A stretch of 9,294 nt of DNA from assembly GCA_003649085.1 (NCBI GenBank), contig QMQV01000058.1, positions 1-9,294 on the forward strand, read 5' to 3'. Shown here in pieces: positions 1-5,838 of this stretch. This DNA comes from Thermoproteota archaeon. Lineage in GTDB: Archaea > Thermoproteota > Methanomethylicia > Methanomethylicales > B66-G16. The notes beneath the pieces are model-generated. The model was not told where the DNA came from and searched no databases. It saw only the letters and a program-made list of their open reading frames with translations. The position numbers and the translations under genes are program-made. Every line of letters starts with the position of its first letter. Position 1 is the stretch's first letter.

Positions 1-2
1 AA

Positions 3-131
3 ATACCGTCTTCACGCGAAAAACGCGTTGTCCTACGTGGTTATGGAAAAGTGGTTAAAGTAACCTCTAAGAGAAAGGCTATGGAGAAACGCGATTTCAA
101 GGAGCTGCTTAAAATAGCCTCGGGAATTTGA
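3..131 (+). CDS. 3' end of an unrecognised gene (partial)
   Basis: One plus-strand frame stays open from the left edge for 42 codons and stops at TGA 129-131. The other two plus frames stop at 56-58 and 61-63. The visible peptide is strongly basic and ends in a likely amphipathic helix (KRDFKELLKIASGI), which looks like an ordinary protein C terminus. Codon choice (AAG/AAA Lys, AGA/CGC Arg) resembles the genes to the right. The 5' end lies outside the window and I do not recognise the family. The TATA box at 171-178 follows it, so the next gene probably has its own promoter. The frame is short and could be chance; the call rests on its length relative to the other frames and its composition. 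Confidence 0.4.
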   Translation: MPSSREKRVVLRGYGKVVKVTSKRKAMEKRDFKELLKIASGI

Positions 132-170
132 CGTGGGCAAAAAAATTTTCATTAGCTGTTTAAAGAAAAG

Positions 171-178
171 TTTATATA
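171..178 (+). promoter_or_regulatory. TATA box upstream of the glycosyltransferase gene
   Basis: TTTATATA preceded by a purine run (AAAGAAAAG), which is the usual form of an archaeal BRE plus TATA element. Transcription would be expected to start near position 200-203, giving a leader of about 70 nt before the GTG at 273. A weak 6-bp stem (GCAATA 208-213 with TATTGC 226-231) lies in that leader. No other gene in the window could use this promoter. Confidence 0.55.
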
Positions 179-262
179 CCAGCGCTATTTGATTGACAAG
201 CTTGATAGCAATATAGCTTCTCACTTATTGCAGTTTACTTAGCTTTTGCTTAGTTTAGCGGG

Positions 263-269
263 GGTGATC
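263..269 (+). promoter_or_regulatory. Shine-Dalgarno site deciding the GT4 start
   Basis: GGTGATC is the exact complement of the conserved archaeal 16S rRNA 3' end (GATCACC). It ends 3 nt before GTG 273, and its GGTG core lies 6 nt before that codon. This favours GTG 273 over the in-frame TTG at 246, which has no such site and would add nine residues not needed for the GT-B fold. Confidence 0.65.
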
Positions 270-290
270 ACCGTGAAAATAGCGGTGATC
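266..290 (+). other. 8-bp hairpin enclosing the GT4 start codon
   Basis: GATCACCG (266-273) can pair perfectly with CGGTGATC (283-290), leaving the 9-nt loop 274-282 with most of the start codon in it. The left arm overlaps the Shine-Dalgarno site and itself copies the anti-Shine-Dalgarno sequence of 16S rRNA. In mRNA this could limit ribosome access. The pairing is seen directly; the regulatory role is inferred. Confidence 0.4.
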
Positions 291-1328
291 TCGACCCCGC
301 ATGAGAGGACACCTCCTTTAAGATATGGTGGGACTGAGAGGGTAGTTTACTACCTTGTTGAAGGGTTAGTTAAGCGCGGTCACGATGTCACGCTCTTTGC
401 TACTGGAGATTCGTTTTCAAGAGCTAAGTTAAGATACGCGTTTGAAAAACCTGATAGAAGCTATTCAGCTGAAAGAGAGATTCAACATGTTTTATACGCT
501 TTAGACGAGATTCGCGGTGATGGCTTTGACTTCATCCACAACCACTGCGACTGGTATGGCATTGCTCCCTTTTTAAAAGGCATTGAAGATATCGATGTCC
601 CAGCTGCGACTACAACGCATGGAACTTATACTAGGGATTTCTGGTTTATGGTTAATCCAAGGAATAGAGGCGTTTTCATAGCTATTAGCAAGCGGCAAGC
701 CGAAGTACATCCATTCATAAACTACGTTGGCGTCGTGTACAACGCTATTGAGCCGAGGGAATACCCGTTTAAGAGAGACAAAGAAGACTTCCTGCTGTTT
801 GTAGGAGCTCTGCTACCTCATAAAGGAGTTCACATAGCTATCGACGTTGCTAAAAAGCTTGGCATGAAGCTTGTCATAGCTGGTAAACCTGACGTAAACT
901 ACGCTGATTACTATCAAAGCTTGCTTAGGCAAGTTGATGGAAACCACATCACGATTTTAGGAGAGGTTTCAGAAGATGAGAAGAGAGACTTGATGTCAAG
1001 AGCTAAGTGCCTGCTCTTTACATCAACGTATGAAGAGCCTTTCGGCGTGGTTATGATAGAGGCTATGGCTTGTGGTACGCCAGTCGTAGCTTTGAGAAAC
1101 GGCGCTGCTCCTGAAGTTGTCGAAGACGGTAGAACAGGGTACTTAGTGAGAAGCGTTGATGATATGATTAAGGCCGTTAAGCTCGTAGACTTGATAAAAC
1201 CTGATGCTTGCAGAGCTAGAGTTGAAGAGCTTTTCAGCGTCGATGTGATGGTTGAAAGCTATTTGAGAATGTACAGGCTAATAAGCGAGAGGGCCTTGGT
1301 TAGCTTAGCGTTATCTAAGAGGGTGTAA
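273..1328 (+). CDS. Glycosyltransferase family 4 protein (GT-B fold)
   Basis: Transfers a sugar from an activated (probably nucleotide-linked) donor to an unknown acceptor, with retention of configuration as in the GT4 family; cytosolic or loosely membrane-associated, with no signal peptide or membrane helix. The product is 351 residues, normal for the family. The N-terminal domain opens with KIAVISTP and a glycine-rich loop RYGGTERVV (about residues 17-25), followed by RGHDVTLFATG. The C-terminal donor domain begins near residue 173 (FLLFVGALLPHKG) and carries the E-x7-E signature in EPFGVVMIEAMACGTPVV (Glu255 and Glu263), then NGAAPEVVEDGRTGYLV. The GTG start at 273 is chosen for its Shine-Dalgarno site. 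A T5 tract at 1398-1402 could end the transcript. The last 18 nt overlap a convergent pilin-like remnant. Acceptor and pathway cannot be told: S-layer or lipid glycosylation and trehalose-type synthesis are both possible. Confidence 0.85.
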   Translation: MKIAVISTPHERTPPLRYGGTERVVYYLVEGLVKRGHDVTLFATGDSFSRAKLRYAFEKPDRSYSAEREIQHVLYALDEIRGDGFDFIHNHCDWYGIAPFLKGIEDIDVPAATTTHGTYTRDFWFMVNPRNRGVFIAISKRQAEVHPFINYVGVVYNAIEPREYPFKRDKEDFLLFVGALLPHKGVHIAIDVAKKLGMKLVIAGKPDVNYADYYQSLLRQVDGNHITILGEVSEDEKRDLMSRAKCLLFTSTYEEPFGVVMIEAMACGTPVVALRNGAAPEVVEDGRTGYLVRSVDDMIKAVKLVDLIKPDACRARVEELFSVDVMVESYLRMYRLISERALVSLALSKRV

Positions 1329-1550
1329 CGGGAAGCGCTTCATTGTTGATAGCCCACTAATTGAAAGTATCGCAGGATATTGTTCCGCCGTAGCCTCTTT
1401 TTCCGAGATGTAGCTTAGGTAGAAGCTGTAGAGAGCTGTAGAAGATGCTAAGGTTATTACGAGCAATATTACGATGGAGATTATTGGGTAAAGAGCTTTT
1501 CTACCTACTTTAGCTCGTTTGTCGGAGCATATACTCTATGCTAAGCTAAC
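1299..1550. repeat. 11-bp inverted repeat flanking the pilin-like remnant
   Basis: GTTAGCTTAGC at 1299-1309 is the exact reverse complement of GCTAAGCTAAC at 1540-1550. Allowing one gap, the match extends outward by CTT. The left copy lies inside the glycosyltransferase gene and the right copy just past the end of the PolDom-like gene; together they bracket the broken pilin-like frame. The right copy overlaps a second palindrome, CTAACAAGTTGTTAG (1546-1560), which spans the PolDom stop codon. No transposase or target duplication is visible, and words like TTAGCTTAG are common in this DNA, so chance is possible. Confidence 0.3.
1311..1530 (-). pseudogene. Remnant of a type IV pilin-like protein (class III signal sequence), frameshifted
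   Basis: A minus-strand frame, open from 1535 down to TAA 1311-1313, encodes a basic segment (KRAKVGRKA) followed at once by LYPIISIVILLVITLASSTA and LYSFYLSY. This is the pattern of archaeal type IV pilin N termini: a short positive leader, a prepilin peptidase site after a small residue, then one hydrophobic helix. The frame has no ATG, GTG or TTG before the helix. ATG 1530-1528 sits 26 nt past the PolDom stop in another frame, and removing one A from the AAA at 1518-1520 would join it (MLRQRAKVG...). Only about 30 residues follow the helix, whereas pilins usually carry a larger hydrophilic domain, so the 3' end is probably lost as well. It overlaps the glycosyltransferase 3' end by 18 nt. 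Alternatives are an intact small membrane protein with a non-standard start, or a sequencing error. Confidence 0.5.
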
Positions 1551-1556
1551 AAGTTG

Positions 1557-2726
1557 TTAGAAGAGTGTTAGCTGTTTCGGTGGCGGTTTGTATTCTTTAA
1601 GCTGCGATAGCAGCCTTGTTGGCGTGGAGGGCTCTAATTTAAAGGCTTCGAAGAGCTCTTCGACTCTTTCAGCTACTTTTTGTGGTTCAGCTTGATCTGG
1701 CGTAAATGCGAATATCTCCTTTCTCTTAATTGGACAGGATATTAGCCCCGTTTTGTGGTGTAGGCTGAATGGTGCTCTCACATCGCCTGCTGGCTTCATA
1801 CTACTCCAATCTAATAGGACTTGGTCTTCCCGCTCCTCCTTCTTAGCTACTTGCGAAGTTGTTATTGGCTTTCCTTTAGCTACGACCTTGTAAAACTCGT
1901 CTAAGGTGTTTGAAGGCAGATTTTGAAGTTTTTGCTCTGTTAAGTCTCTTATCAACATGGCGAGCTTACGGTATAGTGCGAAGTAATCATCTACCTTGGG
2001 TAAATCCTCCCTTTTGAAGCTAGCCCATATCTGTATTCCTCTTGAGCCACTGAACTTCAAGTATGGGATCACGTTATTTTCCTCTAACACTTCTGCTACG
2101 CTGTTGGCTATTACCTTGATTAAGTCGAAGCCCTTTGGATGTAGCCAAAACTTTGGACCTGCGTCCATGTCTATCACGAGCCAATCTGGCATTTTAGCAT
2201 CTTGTTTGTGGACGTAGGGTATGAAGTCTATAGCGTGGTCGTCAACGTAGCGTAGTAGTTCCTGGCTTGAGTTTATGAAAATGTTTACGGGCTTTGGTTT
2301 ATACTTAGCGTATCTGACGAAGAGCGGCTTAATCCTATGTATGGGATCTTCTTCATCGCTAAACACCTTTACTACGCTTGTCGGGCGATCTTTAAGGTAG
2401 TAGACCAGTGTTTCTGCGACTAGCGGATAGTATTGCTTTGCCTTAAACACTAGCCTATATGACAGGTTTAAGTCGTCTCCGACCTCTCTCAACCTCTCCG
2501 ATATTAATTGATAACCTCTCTCGGTTATAGCATAGTGTTCTCCGCGCTCAGCTTTAACTAGTCCTTCGGAGATCAGCTTATCTATCACTTGGCGAAGCTG
2601 ATGTGGCGTTATCTTCCCCTTTTCATCGCGGATGACCTTTTCAGCTATATGGTTAAAATCTATGAACTTGCCCTTCTCCTTAATAGACAACAATAGCAAA
2701 ACCCTATCTTCAACTATTGCTGACAA
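1557..2726 (-). CDS. LigD PolDom-like archaeo-eukaryotic primase-polymerase with N-terminal winged helix
   Basis: Probable template-dependent nucleotidyltransferase for DNA or RNA gap or end filling, 389 residues. Residues 1-80 look like a winged-helix domain (HQLRQVIDKLISEGLVKAERGEHYAITERG). The rest follows the LigD polymerase-domain order: YYPLVAETLVYYLKDRPTSVVKV (99-121), PDWLVIDMDAGP (180-191) with the metal-binding Asp186 and Asp188, SGSRGIQIW (226-234), then LLDWSS with Asp306 (motif III) and RAPFSLHHKTGLISCPI (317-333), which recalls PriS-type primases. In motif II the usual His is Gln232. No ligase, phosphoesterase or Ku gene is in the window. The C terminus QLTLF resembles a sliding-clamp binding peptide. 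The start is TTG 2726-2724 with a GGTG at 2735-2732; no other start lies between it and the upstream stop. The family is clear, but activity and role are inferred. Confidence 0.85.
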   Translation of the reverse strand: MSAIVEDRVLLLLSIKEKGKFIDFNHIAEKVIRDEKGKITPHQLRQVIDKLISEGLVKAERGEHYAITERGYQLISERLREVGDDLNLSYRLVFKAKQYYPLVAETLVYYLKDRPTSVVKVFSDEEDPIHRIKPLFVRYAKYKPKPVNIFINSSQELLRYVDDHAIDFIPYVHKQDAKMPDWLVIDMDAGPKFWLHPKGFDLIKVIANSVAEVLEENNVIPYLKFSGSRGIQIWASFKREDLPKVDDYFALYRKLAMLIRDLTEQKLQNLPSNTLDEFYKVVAKGKPITTSQVAKKEEREDQVLLDWSSMKPAGDVRAPFSLHHKTGLISCPIKRKEIFAFTPDQAEPQKVAERVEELFEAFKLEPSTPTRLLSQLKEYKPPPKQLTLF

Positions 2727-2943
2727 GCCGACACCAAAGAAGCTTAAATGAAGCCCCTGTTAAATAGCTTGATTATACTGCGCTACACGCCAGAACAAAC
2801 CAAGAAGGTGGATGCCGAGATTGCTAGGGGCTCCACGTTGATTACGTTTTTATCAAGAGCTCTGTTTTTCAATCGCACGACACCGTGGATGTCAGCAGAC
2901 ATCGTACCTAGATGATCGGCATCCCAAACCAGTTTTTACCTTG
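2727..2943. other. Gap between MFS and PolDom-like genes with two unassigned small ORFs
   Basis: This 217-nt stretch has an ATG-initiated plus-strand frame of 55 codons (2748-2915; MKPLLNSLIILRYTPEQTKK at its start). An overlapping minus-strand frame of about 50 codons follows a stop near the MFS end and includes an ATG-initiated MSADIHGVVRLKNRALDK. I recognise neither. Neither has a good Shine-Dalgarno site or TATA box, and they cannot both be conserved proteins in the same bases. The stretch may be a decayed gene plus the promoter of the PolDom-like gene. Three T5 tracts lie on the plus strand; none lies on the minus strand to end the MFS transcript. Confidence 0.3.
2771..2778 (-). promoter_or_regulatory. 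Candidate TATA box of the PolDom-like gene
   Basis: On the minus strand GTATAATC lies about 49 nt before the TTG start. A start of transcription 25-27 nt downstream would leave a leader of about 22 nt that just includes the GGTG Shine-Dalgarno site at 2735-2732. A second AT-rich candidate (TATTTAA, around 2761-2767) lies closer. The placement fits but the match is modest. Confidence 0.35.
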
Positions 2944-4131
2944 TCACGTGACCATCTCGCTAACTTTTCTAGGAAAGGTCTCCTTTACCGTGAGAGCTAT
3001 GCACGTTGATATTACGACGCTCGCCAAACACATTGAGAAAGCATTTAGGTATGCTGATGTCGAGGACGCGCTGTTGGCTAGTGTAAGATCTATTATTACC
3101 CCCATAGCTAGTTGAAAGAAAGTTGCACCCATGAAGTTTGAAAAGTTCGCTATGCCAGTAGCTATGCCTGTTAAGCTTTCAGGAAACATGTCCTTGGACA
3201 TAGCCATGTATATGTCAGCCAAGCTAAATGAAAATCCTAGTGTAAACATTAGTATTGCGAGCTGTAAGGTGGATAAGCTTGCGGGAGCAAGTGTTATTAA
3301 AATCCAGAAGAGCATCATAAAGGATAGGCCTATTAACAATACAGGTTTCCTAGCTTTGAAGACTCGATCCGATATTAGCCCAGCTGACGGAGCTCCTATT
3401 AAGACGCCAAGTGATATGAGGAGCAACAGGTTGCCAGCCTCAACGGTAGACATTTCATAGACATCTATTAAGAAGGGGCCTCCCCATAACCCTTGAAAGC
3501 CTATAAAAGCTCCATGGGTTAAGAAGGGTATTGGCAGTAAAACCCTATAGTTCTTATTTGAGAAAAGCCGTTTAACATCTTCTTTGACGCTGCCTTTCGT
3601 TATTGAAACAACTTTACTTGACGGCCTTATCCAAGCCCAGCAAAGTGCTGTGGCTAAAGCCATGGCAATGGATATCATTAGGAATGAGCTGCGCCACCCA
3701 ACGACTTCTGATGAAAAGGCTAATGGTGAAGTAGCTGTTATTGCTCCTAGGCTGCCGACGGTTATTATGAAGCCCATCATAGTTGCAAATTCGCGTGGAT
3801 CAAACCACTCCGCAAACGCTTTTAAAGCCGATATGAAAATGCCGCCAGCGCCGAAGCCCACTAAAGCTCTTGAAAACGTCAATAGCCAAACGTCCGGGCT
3901 TAAGGCGAATAAGAAAGAGCCTACAGCAGCTAACGCGCTAAACAAGGTAACGGTTTTTCTCACGCCAATTCTGTCAAGTAATAGACCTGTAGGTATCTGA
4001 GCTATAGCGTATGGGTAGAAGTAGGAGGAGGACATTAAGCCCGTTATCGCAGCTGAAGCCTTAAACTCCTCCATTAACCTACTAGCTATAACCGCTGGCG
4101 CGATCCTATGTAAATGTGAGAAGAAGTACAC
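2944..4131 (-). CDS. Major facilitator superfamily transporter
   Basis: Integral membrane secondary transporter, about 12 helices, substrate unknown. The MFS motif A is present in the loop after helix 2, GLLLDRIGVRKTV (residues 49-61), with its weaker echo between helices 8 and 9, AGLISDRVFKARKPVLL. RALVGFGAGG (88-97) matches the motif B region in helix 4. A basic central loop (about 170-195) separates the two six-helix halves. The stated start is GTG 4131, the only ordinary start codon available, but the frame stays open to 4191. The upstream codons read KWLIFSSIGG, which completes helix 1, so the true start is probably nearer the strong GGGAGG at 4190-4185, perhaps at CTG 4173. It lies just downstream of nnr on the same strand and was probably co-transcribed. 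I see no motif that fixes whether it moves organic anions, sugars or drugs. Confidence 0.85.
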   Translation of the reverse strand: MYFFSHLHRIAPAVIASRLMEEFKASAAITGLMSSSYFYPYAIAQIPTGLLLDRIGVRKTVTLFSALAAVGSFLFALSPDVWLLTFSRALVGFGAGGIFISALKAFAEWFDPREFATMMGFIITVGSLGAITATSPLAFSSEVVGWRSSFLMISIAMALATALCWAWIRPSSKVVSITKGSVKEDVKRLFSNKNYRVLLPIPFLTHGAFIGFQGLWGGPFLIDVYEMSTVEAGNLLLLISLGVLIGAPSAGLISDRVFKARKPVLLIGLSFMMLFWILITLAPASLSTLQLAILMFTLGFSFSLADIYMAMSKDMFPESLTGIATGIANFSNFMGATFFQLAMGVIIDLTLANSASSTSAYLNAFSMCLASVVISTCIALTVKETFPRKVSEMVT

Positions 4132-4184
4132 TCCGCCTATGGAGGAGAAGATAAGCCACTTACGGTGAACCAGTTTAAGACAAA

Positions 4185-4190
4185 CCTCCC
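4185..4190 (-). promoter_or_regulatory. Strong Shine-Dalgarno site of the MFS gene
   Basis: GGGAGG on the minus strand, preceded by AAA, lies 12 nt past the nnr stop codon. No ATG, GTG or TTG follows in the MFS frame at normal spacing; CTG 4173-4171 is 11 nt away. GTG 4131 would be over 50 nt away. The site indicates that translation starts upstream of the GTG and includes the whole first membrane helix. Confidence 0.5.
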
Positions 4191-4202
4191 TTTAAGCAGA
4201 GG

Positions 4203-5735
4203 TTACGGTAGTCCAAGCTTCTTGAATATCAGGGGTATTTTGTCGACTACGTCAGATGCCAACATGTGATGCCCTACTTCGCTTTCAACAAGTTCTCCAG
4301 CTAAGCCATTTACAAATGCTCCCGCAACAGCAGCTTTAAATGGCTCAGCACCCCATGCTAGGAAAGCAGCTATTATGCCAGTTAAGGTGTCTCCTGTCCC
4401 GCCAACAGTCATAGCTGGGGTACCGGTTCTATTCACTTTGATGCGCTCACCATCAGATATTACGTCGTAATGGGACTTTAACAGCATGGTACAGCCTAGC
4501 TTAAAAGCCCACTCCCTCACAATAGGTATCCTATCTTTCCACCCCTGATTCTCCTCTCTTGGCAGCTTTTGACCCGTCAACATGAAGAATTCCCCAGCAT
4601 GCGGTGTAAGTATCACAGCACGCTCTCTAACCACGCTCGGGTTCCCTCTCAAGGCTTTTAATGCATCCGCATCGATAACGCATGGCTTTTTCCTAACTAC
4701 TTCCTCAATCAGCTTAAGCGAAGCTTCAGCTACTTCAGGCGTATAGCCTAGCCCTGGCCCCACAATGACGCTATTAAACCTATCAAGCTCCTTAACTATC
4801 TCTTCAACAGCCCTATCGTTTAGCACATCTCCTTCGTATGGGTGAACTATGATATCAGGCGAGAAAGACCTTATTGTATTGGCGACGGCTGATGGCGCTG
4901 CTACAATAGCTAAGTCCACTCCAGATCGAAGAGCCGCCAAAGCTGCGTGAGCTGGCGCCCCCGTATACCACTTTGAGCCTCCACCAACCAAAACCACGCC
5001 GTTCTCTCCTTTATGAGAGTAGGGGCTTCTAACTCGGTAAACAGATCTCACATCTCCAGGTCCAGCGAAAAGCTCAGCTTCTGGAGGAATACCTATGTCA
5101 GAGACCTCTACTTCGCCTAGATACTCCTTGGCTATAGGCTTTTCAAAGCCCTTTTTGAGGCAGTGATGAGTTACGGTAACACTAGCTTTTACAGCTACTC
5201 CATGAACTTCCCCAGTGTCTGGGTTAAGCCCTGTCGGCACATCGATCGAGAAAACTTGCTTGCCTGACTTGTTTATGAGCTCGACAGCTGTAGATATTGG
5301 AGGTTTTAAAACTCCTTTCACACCCGTGCCTAGCATGGCGTCTACGATCACATCAGCTTCTGAAAAGAGGTTTTCGTGAGCTTTTAAGCTCTCGACATCA
5401 GCTGCTTGAATAATCTTCACTGAAAACTCCATGTTTGTAATCGCGTTAAAGCTGGATTTAGCTTCATCAGTTGCTATAGCTTCAGGCTTAGCTAAAAGTA
5501 ATACGGTAACGTCAGCTCCTCTACAAGCGAGGTGCCTAGCTGCTACGAAACCATCGCCTCCCTTATTGCCAACATACGATACTATTAACACCTTCTTGCC
5601 TTTCACATCAACCCTCTTAGAAATGGTATCTGCTACAGCGCGACCAGCGTTTTCCATTAGGAGCCTTCTCGAAACCCCTAGATATTCAGCGTTTTCGTCT
5701 ATAGCTCGTATCTCGCTCGTAGACAAGTACTTCAT
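4203..5735 (-). CDS. nnr: Bifunctional NAD(P)H-hydrate epimerase / ADP-dependent NAD(P)H-hydrate dehydratase
   Basis: Repairs NADH and NADPH damaged by hydration. The N-terminal YjeF_N domain epimerises R- and S-NAD(P)HX, and the C-terminal ribokinase-like domain dehydrates the S form using ADP. At 510 residues it is full length for the fused enzyme. In order: STSEIRAIDENA (5-16), GNKGGDGFVAARHL (56-69), VDAMLGTGVKG (131-141), SIDVPTGLNPDTG (163-175); then the dehydratase, YSHKGENGVVLVGGG (239-253), GPGLG (326-330), DADAL (355-359), LTPHAGEF (376-383) and NRTGTPAMTVGGTGDTLTG (435-453), where GGTGD is the phosphate-binding anion hole and catalytic Asp. The start is ATG 5735, preceded by GGTGTGAGG. 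It is divergent from the nre gene and followed by the MFS gene. I see no missing key motif; it should be active in the cytosol. Confidence 0.95.
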   Translation of the reverse strand: MKYLSTSEIRAIDENAEYLGVSRRLLMENAGRAVADTISKRVDVKGKKVLIVSYVGNKGGDGFVAARHLACRGADVTVLLLAKPEAIATDEAKSSFNAITNMEFSVKIIQAADVESLKAHENLFSEADVIVDAMLGTGVKGVLKPPISTAVELINKSGKQVFSIDVPTGLNPDTGEVHGVAVKASVTVTHHCLKKGFEKPIAKEYLGEVEVSDIGIPPEAELFAGPGDVRSVYRVRSPYSHKGENGVVLVGGGSKWYTGAPAHAALAALRSGVDLAIVAAPSAVANTIRSFSPDIIVHPYEGDVLNDRAVEEIVKELDRFNSVIVGPGLGYTPEVAEASLKLIEEVVRKKPCVIDADALKALRGNPSVVRERAVILTPHAGEFFMLTGQKLPREENQGWKDRIPIVREWAFKLGCTMLLKSHYDVISDGERIKVNRTGTPAMTVGGTGDTLTGIIAAFLAWGAEPFKAAVAGAFVNGLAGELVESEVGHHMLASDVVDKIPLIFKKLGLP

Positions 5736-5802
5736 CGCCTCACACCTTTAATGAAAGAGTATTGTGTATGGGATAGGTTAAGAAGTTTCCTATGAAAACT
5801 GC

Positions 5803-5810
5803 TTTATATC
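5803..5810 (+). promoter_or_regulatory. TATA box of the nre gene
   Basis: TTTATATC preceded by GC and an AAAACT stretch. Its centre is about 30 nt before ATG 5837, the spacing expected for a nearly leaderless archaeal transcript. This supports ATG 5837 over ATG 5792, which would put the promoter inside the coding region. The box overlaps the left arm of the palindrome at 5806-5838. Confidence 0.55.
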
Positions 5811-5838
5811 TAAGCGGGGTAATCCCTCGCTTAGATAT
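5806..5838. repeat. 33-bp near-perfect palindrome at the nre promoter and start
   Basis: ATATCTAAGCG (5806-5816) is the exact reverse complement of CGCTTAGATAT (5828-5838). Inside it GGG (5817-5819) pairs with CCC (5824-5826), leaving one unpaired T (5827) and a TAAT loop: 14 base pairs in all. It starts within the TATA box and ends in the ATG at 5837. As DNA it has the form of an operator for a dimeric repressor; as RNA it would be a stable hairpin, although a transcript starting near 5833 would not contain the left arm. No T-tract follows, so it is not a typical terminator. Confidence 0.7.

Noticed and set aside
33..224. Minus-strand ORF of 63 residues at the left edge
   Set aside because: It lies opposite the better plus-strand partial frame and the TATA box at 171-178. 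Its composition, rich in Phe, Leu and Ile, looks like the complement of lysine-rich or AT-rich sequence, and it shows no motif.
246..272. TTG 246 as the start of the glycosyltransferase
   Set aside because: GTG 273 has a perfect Shine-Dalgarno site just upstream and begins directly at the first beta strand of the GT-B fold.
1332..1341. GAAGCGCTTC palindrome just after the glycosyltransferase stop
   Set aside because: It has no loop and no T-tract after it. A 10-bp palindrome of this kind is expected by chance several times per window.
1398..1402. T5 tract as a terminator of the glycosyltransferase gene
   Set aside because: A five-T run 70 nt past the stop is plausible in archaea, but such runs are frequent here and there is no supporting structure, so it is not listed as a feature.
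3584..4000. Plus-strand ORF of 138 residues
   Set aside because: It is the antisense of the MFS gene, whose motifs are unmistakable on the minus strand. The other plus ORFs at 1996-2217, 2912-3115, 3131-3460, 5431-5751, 8254-8502 and 9052-9291, and the minus ORF at 6877-7086, are rejected in the same way.
5792..5836. ATG 5792 as the start of the nre gene
   Set aside because: It would place the TATA box and the left arm of the palindrome inside the coding region and has no Shine-Dalgarno site. The extra 15 residues lie before the conserved cysteine motif. It remains possible.
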